From contig OY969802.1 of NCBI GenBank assembly GCA_963703235.1, forward strand, positions 62,001 to 126,000: a DNA stretch of 64,000 nt, in the 5' to 3' direction. This DNA is from VRUE01 sp963703235 (GTDB lineage: Bacteria > Actinomycetota > Thermoleophilia > Solirubrobacterales > 70-9). Numbering within the stretch: the stretch's first letter is position 1; each line of letters opens with the position of its first letter. The translations under genes and the position numbers were made by a program. Positions 1-7,919 of this stretch are shown here, piece by piece. A model generated the notes under the pieces. That model worked only from the letters and a program-made list of their open reading frames with translations, had not been told where the DNA came from and made no database searches.

Positions 1-882
1 GACGTGATCATGGGCGGGATCTTCGGCATCGAGGGCAAGCCCGAGCGGGGCACCCCGGAGCGGCGGCTGCGGGCGACGATCCGGCGGCTCGTCGCCGCCT
101 CCACCTGGCCCACGGCGCAGATCGGCGAGCTGATCAACATCGGCCGCGAGGAGGCGATCGGCCCAATGCGATTGGGCATCGAGGCGCTCAACCGCGCCAC
201 CTACCCGGTGATCGAACAGCGCCGCGCCGAAGACCTCGGCGACCGCCGCGACATCCTCTCGTTGCTGCTGCAGGCGAGGACCGAGAGCGGCGAGGCGCTC
301 GACGACAAAGAACTGCGGGACGAGCTGCTGACCCTCGTCCTCGCCGGCCACGAGACGACCGCCAACTCGCTGGCATGGACCTGGGAGCGCCTGGTCCGCG
401 CGCCGGCCGCCCACGACCGTCTGCGTGAGTCAGTGCGCTCCGACGGCGACGCGGCCGAGGAGATCGAGGCGGCGATCGTCGAGGGAATGCGGTGCCGGCC
501 GGTGATCCCGATGATCGGCCGCCGCGTGATGCGGCCCTGGCGGCTGGGCGAGTACGCGGTGCCGGCTGACACGCCGGTGGCGATGAGCATCCTCCTCGTC
601 CACCACCGCGAGGACCTCTATCCGCAGCCGTTCGAGTTCAAGCCCGAGCGCTGGATCGGCCGTAAGCCCGGCACCTACGAGTGGATCCCGTTCGGCGGCG
701 GCATCCGACGCTGCCTCGGCGCCGCCCTGGCGATGGCCGAGCAGCGCGTCGTCCTCGAGGCGATGGCCCGCCGCCTCGACCTCGAAGCCGGCGATCCCGA
801 GCCGGAGCGCGCCGTCCACCGCAACGTGACGATGATCCCCTCCCGCGGTGCCCGCGTCGTCGTCCGCTCGCGGCTCGACTGA
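1..882 (+). CDS. Cytochrome P450, 3' part (5' end outside window)
   Basis: Heme-thiolate monooxygenase lacking its N-terminal part, which lies before the window; the frame is open from base 1. The I-helix oxygen-binding motif AGHETT is at about 343-360, the K-helix ExxR (EGMR) at about 481-492, the PERW segment near 645, and the heme loop FGGGIRRCLGAALA has its axial cysteine codon at 712-714. All hallmark motifs of the C-terminal two thirds of a soluble bacterial class P450 are intact. No redox partner gene is visible downstream, so the substrate cannot be told. It is followed at once by a tRNA gene on the other strand. Confidence 0.93.
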   Translation, partial: DVIMGGIFGIEGKPERGTPERRLRATIRRLVAASTWPTAQIGELINIGREEAIGPMRLGIEALNRATYPVIEQRRAEDLGDRRDILSLLLQARTESGEALDDKELRDELLTLVLAGHETTANSLAWTWERLVRAPAAHDRLRESVRSDGDAAEEIEAAIVEGMRCRPVIPMIGRRVMRPWRLGEYAVPADTPVAMSILLVHHREDLYPQPFEFKPERWIGRKPGTYEWIPFGGGIRRCLGAALAMAEQRVVLEAMARRLDLEAGDPEPERAVHRNVTMIPSRGARVVVRSRLD

Positions 883-896
883 ACGCCGGCCGCCAG

Positions 897-985
897 CGGA
901 GAGGGAGGGATTCGAACCCTCGAGAGAGCTTGCGCCCCCTACTCGCTTAGCAGGCGAGTGCCTTCAGCCACTCGGCCACCTCTCC
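897..985 (-). tRNA. tRNA-Ser(GCT)
   Basis: Cloverleaf read on the minus strand: acceptor GGAGAGG pairs with CCTCTCC, the anticodon loop carries GCT between a CGCCT/AGCG stem, a long class II variable arm follows, and the T arm has GGTTCGAATCC. CCA is not encoded. It lies between the P450 and the aldolase gene. Confidence 0.95.
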
Positions 986-1041
986 GGGAGCTGAAAACGA
1001 TAGCGCCGGCTCCGGGGTACGGCGGAGCTAGGCTCGTCCAC

Positions 1042-2253
1042 GTGAATCCTGCGCCGGAGCAGTCCCACGCCCGCTACGAGGAGATCTTCGCGGAGGTCGA
1101 GGCGCCGTTCGCCTTCGTCGACCTCGACGCGATGTGGCTGAACGCGGCGGCGATGCTGGAGCGGGCGGGCGGCAAGCCGATCCGGGTCGCAAGCAAGTCG
1201 CTGCGCTGCCGGGCGCTGCTGGAGCGGATTCTTGCCAGCGACGAGCGCTTCGCCGGCTTGATGACCTTCACCCTGCCGGAGACCCTGTGGCTGGCCGAGC
1301 AGGGCTACGAGAACCTGCTGCTCGCCTACCCGACCACCGATGCGGAGGCGCTCGGGGAGCTGGCGCTGCGGTCGGTGGCCAATCCCGGCGGCGCGCCGAT
1401 CGTGATGGTCGACTGCGTCGAGCACCTGGAGGCGATCGAGTCGGTGCTGGGCGCGGGCGCGGCGCCAGTTCGGGTCTGCATCGACGTCGACGCAGGGTGG
1501 TGGGCGCTCGGCGGCCGGATCAAGGTCGGCCCGAAGCGCTCGCCGGTCCACACGGTCGAGCAGGCGGTCGCCTTGGCGCAGGAGATCGAGCGGCGTCCGC
1601 AGCTGGAGCTGGCGGCGCTGATGGCCTACGAGGGCCAGATCGCCGGCGTCGGCGACCGGCCGCCGGGGCGGCGCCTGCGGGGGGCGGCGATCCGCTGGAT
1701 GCAGCGCCGCTCCGCCGCCGAGCTGGCCGAGCGGCGCGCCGCGATCGTCGCCGCGATCCGCGAGCCGATGCCGCTGCCGATGGTGAACGGCGGCGGCACC
1801 GGCAGCCTCGAGCTGACCGGGGCCGAGGACGCGGTGACCGAGGTCACCGCCGGCTCCGGCTTCTACGCGCCCGCCCTCTTCGACGCCTACGGCCGTTTCT
1901 CGCTGACCCCGGCGGCTGGTTTCGCGCTGCCAGTGGTCCGCAAGCCGGCGCCCGCGGTCGCGACCGCACTCGGCGGCGGCTACCTCGCGTCGGGCAGCGG
2001 CGACGCGGCGCGGTTGCCGGCGCCCTGGCTGCCGGACGGTTTGCGGCTCGATCCCGAGGAGGGGGCGGGGGAGGTGCAGACGCCGCTGCTCGGCTCGGCG
2101 GCGGCGCAGCTCTCGATCGGCGACCGCGTCTACCTCCGCCACGCCAAGGCGGGCGAGCTGTGCGAGCGCTTCGACGTCCTCCACCTGATCGAGGGCGGCG
2201 AGATCGTCGACGTCGTCCCCACCTACCGCGGCGAGGGCAAGGCCTTCCTCTAA
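1042..2253 (+). CDS. Amino acid deaminase/aldolase (alanine-racemase fold, D-threonine aldolase-like)
   Basis: PLP enzyme of the fold-type III group that includes D-threonine aldolase and D-serine dehydratase. The N-terminal barrel starts after residue 15 with FAFVDLDAMWLNAA and contains RVASKSLRC, whose lysine is the expected PLP Schiff-base residue. The C-terminal domain (about residues 300-400) carries YLRHAKAGELCERF, a His/Cys motif typical of the metal-binding DSD1-like domain. I use the GTG at 1042, because the upstream ATG at 958 would put coding sequence inside the tRNA. Substrate is not predictable. It converges on the next gene through a strong hairpin. Confidence 0.85.
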   Translation: MNPAPEQSHARYEEIFAEVEAPFAFVDLDAMWLNAAAMLERAGGKPIRVASKSLRCRALLERILASDERFAGLMTFTLPETLWLAEQGYENLLLAYPTTDAEALGELALRSVANPGGAPIVMVDCVEHLEAIESVLGAGAAPVRVCIDVDAGWWALGGRIKVGPKRSPVHTVEQAVALAQEIERRPQLELAALMAYEGQIAGVGDRPPGRRLRGAAIRWMQRRSAAELAERRAAIVAAIREPMPLPMVNGGGTGSLELTGAEDAVTEVTAGSGFYAPALFDAYGRFSLTPAAGFALPVVRKPAPAVATALGGGYLASGSGDAARLPAPWLPDGLRLDPEEGAGEVQTPLLGSAAAQLSIGDRVYLRHAKAGELCERFDVLHLIEGGEIVDVVPTYRGEGKAFL

Positions 2254-2265
2254 GGGCGAGGCCTG

Positions 2266-2292
2266 CATTGGGCCCCTCACAGGGGCCCAATG
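2266..2292. terminator. 12-bp stem hairpin between convergent genes
   Basis: Perfect 12-bp inverted repeat (CATTGGGCCCCT and its complement) with a 3-base CAC loop, starting 12 bases after the aldolase stop and ending 9 bases before the oxidase stop. It probably ends transcription from both sides; there is no U-tract, which is usual in high-GC actinobacteria. Confidence 0.75.
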
Positions 2293-2301
2293 TGAATCTC
2301 G

Positions 2302-3624
2302 TTAGGGACCGAGGACGCGCGCGGCGTACTCGTTGCTGAAGACGCGCTGGGGGTCGAGCTCGTCGCGAGCGGCCTGGAAGTCGGCCCAGCGCGGGTAGAG
2401 CGGCGCCAGGCTGGCGGCGGTCTGGAAGTGGCGCTTCCCCCAGTGCGGGCGACCGTCGTAGTCGCGCATGATCTCCTCGACCGCCTCGAAGTAAGGGCGC
2501 CATTCCATTCCCCGGTACTGGTGGACGGCGATGTAGGCGGTGTCGCGCTCGTGCGAGGGGCTGAGCAGAGCGTCGTCGCCGGCCGCGACCCGCATCTCGA
2601 TCGGAAAGAAGACCGGGTAGCGGTTGGCCCGCACCCACTCGATCGCCCGTCTTGCCGCCTCCGGCCCGTTCTCCCGGGGCACCCCGTACTCCATCTCGGT
2701 GAAGCGGACCCGACGCTCGCTGGCGAAGACGCGGTCGCTGCGGTCGGTGGTTTGGCCACCGGAGGCGAGCCGGGCGGCGAGGCGGGAGAGGTGCGGGATG
2801 GCCCTGGGGAAGAGCTTGCCGGCCGCCGAGAGCGCCTCCAGCGCCCAGTTCTCGAGCACGACGTCGTTGAGGTGGGCCGCGAGCCGACCGCGTGGCCGGG
2901 GCGGGCCGTCGACCCGGTTGCGCTCGAGGACGAGGGCCGAGTCGGCGTAGGGGAAGGTGAACAGCTCGAAGTGGTCGTTGGCCGCCGCCCGCTCCTGGAA
3001 GCTGTCGAAGACCTCCTCCCGCGGCTGCGGCGCATCGACGCGGTGCAGGACGAAGGCCGGTACGCAGCGCAGCGTCACCGCCGAGATCGCGCCGAGAGCG
3101 CCGATGCCGACCCGCGCCGCCCGCAGCAGGCCGGCCTCGTCCGGACCGAGTTGGCGCACTTCGCCGCCGGCCGTGACCAGCTCGATCCCCTCGACCTGGG
3201 CCGAGAGGTTGCGCAGCTCGGCACCGGTTCCGTGGGTCCCGGTCGAGATTGCCCCGGCGACCGTCTGCCGGTCGATGTCGCCGAGGTTCTCCATCGCCAG
3301 GCCGAGGCGCTGCAGCTCCTGGTTGAGGTCGGCGAGGACCGTGCCGGCGCCGACCGTTACCCGGCCGCTGGCGGGGTCGGCGTCGATCACGCCGCTCAGC
3401 GCGGCGACGTCGATCGCCGTCCCGTCGGTCATCGCGGTCTCGGTGAACGAGTGGCGCGCGCCCGCGACGCTGACGCGGCGCCCCGCCGCGGCCGCCGCGA
3501 GGATCGAGGCCACCAGCTCGTCGCGGTCTCGCGGCCGGACGATCTCCGCGGGCCGGCATTCCTGGTCGCCGGTCCAGTTGCGCCAGATGCCGCTCGCCAT
3601 TCTCCTCTCCTCTCCCGCGCTCAT
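2302..3624 (-). CDS. FAD-linked oxidoreductase, D-arabinono-1,4-lactone/alditol oxidase family
   Basis: Vanillyl-alcohol-oxidase-type flavoenzyme of about 440 residues. The FAD-binding PCMH domain fills roughly residues 25-190, with GARHSFTETA, whose His matches the covalent-flavin His of alditol oxidase, and ISTGTHGTG around residue 115. The C-terminal ALO domain ends with the family signature HWGK about 45 residues from the end, followed by YPRW and FSNEY. Related enzymes oxidise sugar-1,4-lactones or alditols; the actual substrate is unknown. The start is either 3624 (MSAGEER) or 3600 (MASGIW); a longer upstream extension has no support. The MFS gene lies 31 bases upstream on the same strand, so they may be co-transcribed. 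Confidence 0.85.
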   Translation of the reverse strand: MSAGEERRMASGIWRNWTGDQECRPAEIVRPRDRDELVASILAAAAAGRRVSVAGARHSFTETAMTDGTAIDVAALSGVIDADPASGRVTVGAGTVLADLNQELQRLGLAMENLGDIDRQTVAGAISTGTHGTGAELRNLSAQVEGIELVTAGGEVRQLGPDEAGLLRAARVGIGALGAISAVTLRCVPAFVLHRVDAPQPREEVFDSFQERAAANDHFELFTFPYADSALVLERNRVDGPPRPRGRLAAHLNDVVLENWALEALSAAGKLFPRAIPHLSRLAARLASGGQTTDRSDRVFASERRVRFTEMEYGVPRENGPEAARRAIEWVRANRYPVFFPIEMRVAAGDDALLSPSHERDTAYIAVHQYRGMEWRPYFEAVEEIMRDYDGRPHWGKRHFQTAASLAPLYPRWADFQAARDELDPQRVFSNEYAARVLGP

Positions 3625-3655
3625 CGCCCGCAGCGTAGCCGGGACCGGCAGGCGG

Positions 3656-4822
3656 TCAGCCGGCCGCCGGTCGCACCAACGGCGGTGCCAGGGCGCGGTA
3701 AGCGTAGGCGGCGGTGGCGAGGAGCAGCACGGTGATCGTGACGCTGGGAGCCGTGTAGCCGATCGCGCTGGCGGCCCCGCCTCCTGCCACCGCGCCGACG
3801 GTCTGTCCCGCCGCCCAGGCCATATTCGAGAGCCCGGTCGCATAGCCCTGGTGCAGCCGACTCGAGTCCGCCGTCTCGGACAGGGTCGTCAGCGCTGGCG
3901 AGAAGCAGATGCCCGACCCCAGCGAGGCGACGATCAGAGCCGCCAGTACCGGGCCCAGCGCCTGTGCCGCGGCGATGCCGATCATCGCGCAGGCGCAGAT
4001 CCCGATCCCGATCACGAAGGGGATCCGTCGGCCGGCCCGGTCCGAGTAGCGGCCGGCGATCGGCGCCAGAGCGGACTCCAGCGCCGCTCCGGCGATGAAA
4101 CCGCCCGCGATCGCGGCGTGGCCACCGCCGAACTCGTCGATTCGCAGCGGCACCAGGACCTCTACCGCACCGAACATCAGCGAGGGCACGGCGACGAAGG
4201 CGGTCGCGGTCACGATCGGGCGGCTGACGACGATCGCGGCGACCTCGCGGAGCGGCTGCCGTTCCGGCGTCGCGGTCTCGGGCAGGCGGGCCGCAAAGAG
4301 GGCGAGCAGGGCGGCAACCCCGAGCATCGCACCGAACACCACTTCGGTGCCGATCTCGGCGGCCATGGCTCCGATCGCAGGGCCGAGTAGGGCTCCGGCG
4401 ATCGCGGTGCCGAGAGCGGTGCCGATTACGGAGCCACGACGCTCGGCCGGTGCGGTGGCGATCAGCCAGGTCAGCGCTCCGGACCAGATCAGCGCCCCAG
4501 CGATGCCCTGCGCGAAGCGGGCCCCGTCGAGCAGGGCGATCGTGTTGCCGAAGCCGAAGACGACGCTGGACACGCCGAGCAGCAGCAGCCCGACGATCGT
4601 CGTCCGGCGAGGCCCGATTCGGGTCGCGATCAGTCCCGCCGGCAGCGAGGCGAGCAGGGTGCCGGCCGCGTAGGCGGCGACGAGCACGCCGGCCTGGGCA
4701 TGGCTGAGCCCGAGCTCGTCCACGTAGTCCGGAAGGAGCGGCGCGATGGCCGCGTAGAAGGCGACGTCGAAGAAGACGATCGCCGAGGCAAGGAAGAGCA
4801 GCCGACGCACCGCTGAATCCAA
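3656..4822 (-). CDS. MFS transporter (drug/metabolite efflux type)
   Basis: Integral membrane protein of 388 residues with about twelve hydrophobic segments. The loop between helices 2 and 3 has the MFS motif A form LIATRIGPRRT, preceded by LPDYVDELGLSHAQAGVLV, as in DHA1-type exporters. The annotated start is a TTG at 4822; a GTG four codons in is an alternative. It is followed by the lactone-oxidase gene on the same strand, which hints at export or uptake of a related small molecule, but the substrate cannot be inferred. Confidence 0.85.
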   Translation of the reverse strand: MDSAVRRLLFLASAIVFFDVAFYAAIAPLLPDYVDELGLSHAQAGVLVAAYAAGTLLASLPAGLIATRIGPRRTTIVGLLLLGVSSVVFGFGNTIALLDGARFAQGIAGALIWSGALTWLIATAPAERRGSVIGTALGTAIAGALLGPAIGAMAAEIGTEVVFGAMLGVAALLALFAARLPETATPERQPLREVAAIVVSRPIVTATAFVAVPSLMFGAVEVLVPLRIDEFGGGHAAIAGGFIAGAALESALAPIAGRYSDRAGRRIPFVIGIGICACAMIGIAAAQALGPVLAALIVASLGSGICFSPALTTLSETADSSRLHQGYATGLSNMAWAAGQTVGAVAGGGAASAIGYTAPSVTITVLLLATAAYAYRALAPPLVRPAAG

Positions 4823-4900
4823 TCACTATCGGGCGCCGCCACTCCGTGTCTTTTTGTCTATGCCTCGGCAGCTAGCATCGACGGATAGGTCGACACCCCT

Positions 4901-4989
4901 GGAGGGGTGGCAGAGTGGTCGAATGCGGCGGCCTTGAAAGCCGTTGGCCCTCGCAAGGGGGCTCGTGGGTTCGAATCCCACCCCCTCCG
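4901..4989 (+). tRNA. tRNA-Ser(TGA), integration site of the adjacent element
   Basis: Acceptor GGAGGGG pairs with CCCCTCC, anticodon TGA in TTGAAAG, long variable arm, T arm GTGGGTTCGAATCCCAC. The last 40 bases are repeated at 7813-7852, marking its 3' end as an attachment site. Confidence 0.95.
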
Positions 4990-4991
4990 CT
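4950..4991 (+). repeat. attachment-site repeat inside tRNA-Ser(TGA)
   Basis: 42 bases covering the variable arm, T arm and acceptor 3' half, identical to 7813-7854. Identity stops sharply on both sides (bases 4949 and 4992 differ), as expected for an att core. Confidence 0.8.
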
Positions 4992-5498
4992 TTAGCAAGC
5001 CGAATCTCGCATGGCAGCGCGGTTTGGCCTGTGTGCCGGTGCGCGGTGGGCCTGCGGCGTGGTCCGGTTGGGGCCGGTTGTACCCGGTTGTTTCCGAGGC
5101 CGCCATGCACACGACCTGCACACGATCCGCCCGCAGCAGCCGAGGTGAGCGCCGCCAAGCCGAGGCCAGCGCACCTCCCCGAGGGCGACCACCGGCAGGC
5201 TGGACCAGGGCAGGCCCGCAGATCGGCTCCCGGAGAGAGCGCCTCCAAGAGCAAGGCCAGCCCCCACGACCACACGGGGAGCGGCAGCACCACACCGGCC
5301 AGCACGTGCCAGCGGCCGACGCGGGCTGTCGTCGCGCCAGGGGCCGGGCGAGAGAGCAGGCCCCGGCCAGCTACGGGGGGCACCCCCTCCCGAAACGAAC
5401 TCGATCACGGTCGTCGTCACCCTCGCCCCTCGACTTCCAGAAATCTGCGCAGGGGAATCTGACCATGACCCCCCAGCCACCTCGCCGGGGGCTGCCAG
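4992..5498. other. about 500 bases without a convincing gene
   Basis: All frames are largely open because of GC content, but none shows a start with a ribosome site or a recognisable domain. A minus-strand frame has one hydrophobic stretch (about 5275-5350, VLAGVVLPLPVWSWGLALLL), which is the only hint of coding and is weak. The integrase expected next to a tRNA att site is not here. Confidence 0.5.
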
Positions 5499-5879
5499 GT
5501 GCCCGACTGCCCCGACCCACGGCACGGCCACGGCCTCTGCCACCGACACCTTGAGCAGTGGCGGCATCGGCGCAAGGGCAATCCCGATGTGCCCTCCGAC
5601 GACCTGCGGCCGGATCGAGCGCGGGAGGTCGAGCGCGAGCAGTGGGTCAAGGGCTGGCTCATGAACGGCAAGGGTGGGCCGCTGATGCCCGAGGTGTGCC
5701 CCTGGCGCTGCGAGTACCACCTCAAGGTCAGCATCCCGCAGGTGGACCGCTTCCTGGACCCCGAGGAAATCGCCGCCGACTGGGAGCGGCACCGCGAGGA
5801 GCTTCTCGCCGCGGCCGAGAAGCGGGGCGGGCCGGCGTGGGCTGCTCGGTACTTTGAGCCGCTCAGAACCGGAGCTTGA
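5499..5879 (+). CDS. Phage-type zinc-finger protein of unknown function
   Basis: About 126 residues from a GTG; the frame is open back to 5469 and includes an upstream Cys (GGCQVPDC). The N-terminus has the pattern C-x4-C-x7-GLCxxHLEQW with a following RRKGNP, the zinc ribbon common in actinophage HNH nucleases and small phage proteins. The remainder (CPWRCEYHLKVSIPQVDRF) is helical, without a nuclease motif. It ends 17 bases inside the convergent regulator gene. Its place in the tRNA-bounded element fits a phage origin; function is unknown. Confidence 0.55.
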   Translation: MPDCPDPRHGHGLCHRHLEQWRHRRKGNPDVPSDDLRPDRAREVEREQWVKGWLMNGKGGPLMPEVCPWRCEYHLKVSIPQVDRFLDPEEIAADWERHREELLAAAEKRGGPAWAARYFEPLRTGA

Positions 5880-6498
5880 GCGGCGGCGACTCAAACCCGA
5901 GCATCGCGAAGGTGGCCGCGAAGCCTTCATCGTCTTGCTCGCTCAGTCGATCCTCTGCCGCTTCGCGAGCTGCTTCCAGCTTGTAGAAGGTGTCCGCGAG
6001 GATGCCCGTTATCTCCTGCCAGCCTTGCTCATCCGACCGGAACGCTCGCCAGGTCAGATGGCGGTCGGTTCGCTTGTCGAACGTGCCGGCTCGGATCGCG
6101 CCGTCAGTCCGGGCGAGCACCCCCTGAAACGAGGCTTTGCTTAACCCCTTGCGAATCTCGAACGGGAGATCCTCAAACTCAGTGTCCGAAAAGAAGACGC
6201 GGCTCGCTCCCTCGTAGACGTGCTCGTTGGCACCCCGGCGGGGATTGGTCTTGACGAGTTTCAAGCAGCCTTCATCCGCAAGCTGGGTGAAGTGGTAGCT
6301 CACCATCGAGACTGCCTGTTGGTAGTTGATGTAGTACTCCTCGGGGACCAGCCCTTGCCGGACAAACGCGCTCGGGCTGATCGGCCGCTCGTTGGCGACT
6401 TCGACGATGCGAGCCCGGATCGGGTGTTTGAGCGGCTGACATAGGGATGGCTCCGTGCCGCCCTTGTCCTTGTCCTTGGGCTTAGTCGCGCCTGCCAT
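5863..6498 (-). CDS. Winged-helix (ArsR/GntR-like) transcriptional regulator
   Basis: 211 residues from ATG 6498 (MAGATKPKDKDKGG). The DNA-binding half is LKHPIRARIVEVANERPISP, then VSYHFTQLADEGCLKLV and KTNPRRGANEHVY, the same order of motifs seen in the regulators at 16898 and 18614. The C-terminal half (GTFDKRTDRHLTWRAF, ending AMLGFESPP) is also shared, so the three are paralogues. The longer upstream frame to 6729 has no support; the start used follows a GGAAAGG element. It lies inside the tRNA-Ser element with an AT-rich divergent promoter region and is probably a repressor acting there, but its targets and ligand are unknown. Confidence 0.8.
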   Translation of the reverse strand: MAGATKPKDKDKGGTEPSLCQPLKHPIRARIVEVANERPISPSAFVRQGLVPEEYYINYQQAVSMVSYHFTQLADEGCLKLVKTNPRRGANEHVYEGASRVFFSDTEFEDLPFEIRKGLSKASFQGVLARTDGAIRAGTFDKRTDRHLTWRAFRSDEQGWQEITGILADTFYKLEAAREAAEDRLSEQDDEGFAATFAMLGFESPPLKLRF

Positions 6499-6673
6499 AT
6501 CTCGTCGTTTCCTTTCCAATGATTGGGGCGTACCGAGCGAAAGAGAGTAGTCGACTAAGCAGGGCATAGCTGCGCATCTCTCGGGGGCGGCTCTATTAGT
6601 AAAGTTTCTTCTTATATTTGAAATAATTCCATCAAACTCTCCTTCCCCAAGTTGAGGAAAGGAGGGATGCACG
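6499..6673. promoter_or_regulatory. AT-rich divergent promoter region
   Basis: The stretch around 6595-6650 (TTATATTTGAAATAATTCC) is the most AT-rich stretch of the tRNA-Ser element. It separates the regulator on the minus strand from a 19-codon ORF on the plus strand. No -35/-10 pair can be fixed with confidence. Confidence 0.4.
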
Positions 6674-6733
6674 ATGAAGCTCGTACCCACCGAGCAGGCG
6701 GTTCCGACTACCGCGATCCACAAGGGCAACTAG
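6674..6733 (+). CDS. 19-residue ORF with strong Shine-Dalgarno
   Basis: Encodes MKLVPTEQAVPTTAIHKGN. AAAGGAGG at 6657-6664, nearly the full anti-SD complement, lies 9 bases before the ATG. It is divergent from the winged-helix regulator in the tRNA-Ser element and is followed by a GC-rich hairpin (CCCCGC/GCGGGG near 6755-6775). It could be a leader or signalling peptide, or chance. A start at the upstream ATG 6667 would enter another frame without domain support. Confidence 0.35.
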   Translation: MKLVPTEQAVPTTAIHKGN

Positions 6734-6803
6734 GCCCGGCTAGGGCGGTCGGCGACGCCCCCGCGTCCTTTGCGGGGAGGGGCGCTGGCCGCCCCCTTCT
6801 AGA

Positions 6804-6974
6804 TCAGGCGGCGGCCGGCTGCTGGCGCTCGCTCCTGCACGCCCTGCACGCATACATCAGCCCATCCGGGCTCGCCTTGTTGCGAGAGAACTCCTCCCTT
6901 GGCCTGTCCTCGCCGCAACGAGAACAGCGTTTCGGCGGCGGCGGTGGTGGGGCGTTGCGTTCGGCAAGCCGCAT
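6804..6974 (-). CDS. Small CxxC...CxxC zinc-finger protein, phage type
   Basis: 56 residues from ATG 6974 (a GTG at 7031 is an alternative). The core is KRCSRCGEDRPREEF, then SPDGLMYACRACRSERQ: two CxxC knuckles spaced as in the small actinophage zinc proteins often encoded near HNH endonucleases. No nuclease domain is attached. It supports phage ancestry of the element. Confidence 0.6.
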   Translation of the reverse strand: MRLAERNAPPPPPPKRCSRCGEDRPREEFSRNKASPDGLMYACRACRSERQQPAAA

Positions 6975-7311
6975 AGCGCGGCGCAAGTCATTGCAAGGGC
7001 GGTGGCAGGTGGACCGCCAGGGTCTCGGCACAGGCCGCCAGGTCGATCAGCGATTGCCGCAGGCTCTCGGGCCGCCCTCCTCTCCGTGGGTGGTGGCCTC
7101 GCTGGTCTCGACCACCACGCCAACCCGTGCAGCGAGAAGGGTGACGCTCGGCGGTTCCCTATCCGCCCTCCCTCTGGCGCTCGACCTCATCGTGAACGGT
7201 TGCCACGGGGCCGAACTCTAGGGAGACCGCGCGGCAGCTACGCCAGGATCACGATCTCGGGTTGCCGTCCCTCATCGGCTGGTATGCCGAGAATTGGACG
7301 GAGCTAGTCTC
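6975..7311. other. Intergenic or degraded coding stretch
   Basis: No clean gene. On the minus strand, two partial frames look protein-like: VTLLAARVGVVVETSEATTH near 7060-7160 and SLRQSLIDLAACAETLAVHL near 6990-7060, ending in a TGA at 6988-6990. They lie in different frames, so this may be a small phage gene broken by a frameshift. Confidence 0.3.
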
Positions 7312-7689
7312 ATGACCACCATGCGCACACCCGCCGAGGACGCCGCACTTTCAGCCTTCACCAATGCCGCTACCAGCGGCGCTGATCCCGGCTACCCGCA
7401 TGGCGCTGCCTTCATCCCCTGGCAGGAGACCTCACAGACCGACCGCGTCCTCTGGCGCTACCTCCACGAAGGCCGCCCAGCCGTCATCGTCGGGACGAGC
7501 GACTTCGACATGCTGATCGAGCCGGTTCAGCTCGGCCGCTTCGCCCGCCTCCGCAACGAGGTTCTCCAGCGGATCACCGTCGAGGTTTCCTACCGACGCA
7601 AGGAAGCGCCGCCCGCCCCCGGCATTCCTCCAGTTCGGGCGGACATTGGGCGGCATGCACTTGAGCGCCTCACTCCAGCCGCGGCCTGA
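7312..7689 (+). CDS. Hypothetical protein in tRNA-Ser element
   Basis: 125 residues from ATG 7312 (MTTMRTPAEDAALSAF). It has a compact soluble composition with a central segment RVLWRYLHEGRPAVIVGTSD followed by LIEPVQLGRFARLRNEVL. No signal peptide, membrane segment or known motif is visible. It is the last gene before the right-hand att copy. I do not recognise the family. Confidence 0.5.
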   Translation: MTTMRTPAEDAALSAFTNAATSGADPGYPHGAAFIPWQETSQTDRVLWRYLHEGRPAVIVGTSDFDMLIEPVQLGRFARLRNEVLQRITVEVSYRRKEAPPAPGIPPVRADIGRHALERLTPAAA

Positions 7690-7812
7690 GTCGCCCGCGC
7701 TACGTCCGAGTGGGTGGCGAGGTCCGGCGTCAGGCGCCTGGTTGGACTGCCCCCGGCTCAGGCTGCCCGGCCGGAATGGCGGGCGCTGTCGGTGCGACGG
7801 AGGCTCTGAGGG

Positions 7813-7854
7813 CTCGCAAGGGGGCTCGTGGGTTCGAATCCCACCCCCTCCGCT
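7813..7854 (+). repeat. displaced tRNA-Ser 3' end (distal att copy)
   Basis: 42 bases identical to 4950-4991, holding the T arm and acceptor 3' strand without the rest of a tRNA. It also differs from the tRNA-Ser(CGA) gene at 12431 by one base within the shared part, so the TGA gene is the better source. Confidence 0.8.
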
Positions 7855-7919
7855 CTCATCAAGTACTCCAACTTTTCGGTATGGCGGGGCTTTGCCTGGG
7901 CGCATAGGCTCGCGCCGCA

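Larger units (their letters stand above)
4950..7854. mobile_element. 2.9 kb tRNA-Ser-integrated element without integrase
   Basis: The intact tRNA-Ser(TGA) sits at the left end and a 42-base copy of its 3' end at the right end, in the same orientation, which is the classical footprint of tyrosine-recombinase insertion. Inside are a phage-type zinc-finger protein, a winged-helix regulator, a 19-codon ORF with a strong ribosome site, a second CxxC zinc-finger protein and a hypothetical gene. No integrase, excisionase, replication or structural gene is recognisable, so it is either a remnant or a satellite moved in trans. Confidence 0.7.

Noticed and set aside
4907..5554. Plus-strand ORF with GARGFESHPLR
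   Set aside because: That peptide is the translation of the tRNA-Ser T arm; the same artefact recurs at 7710-7907.
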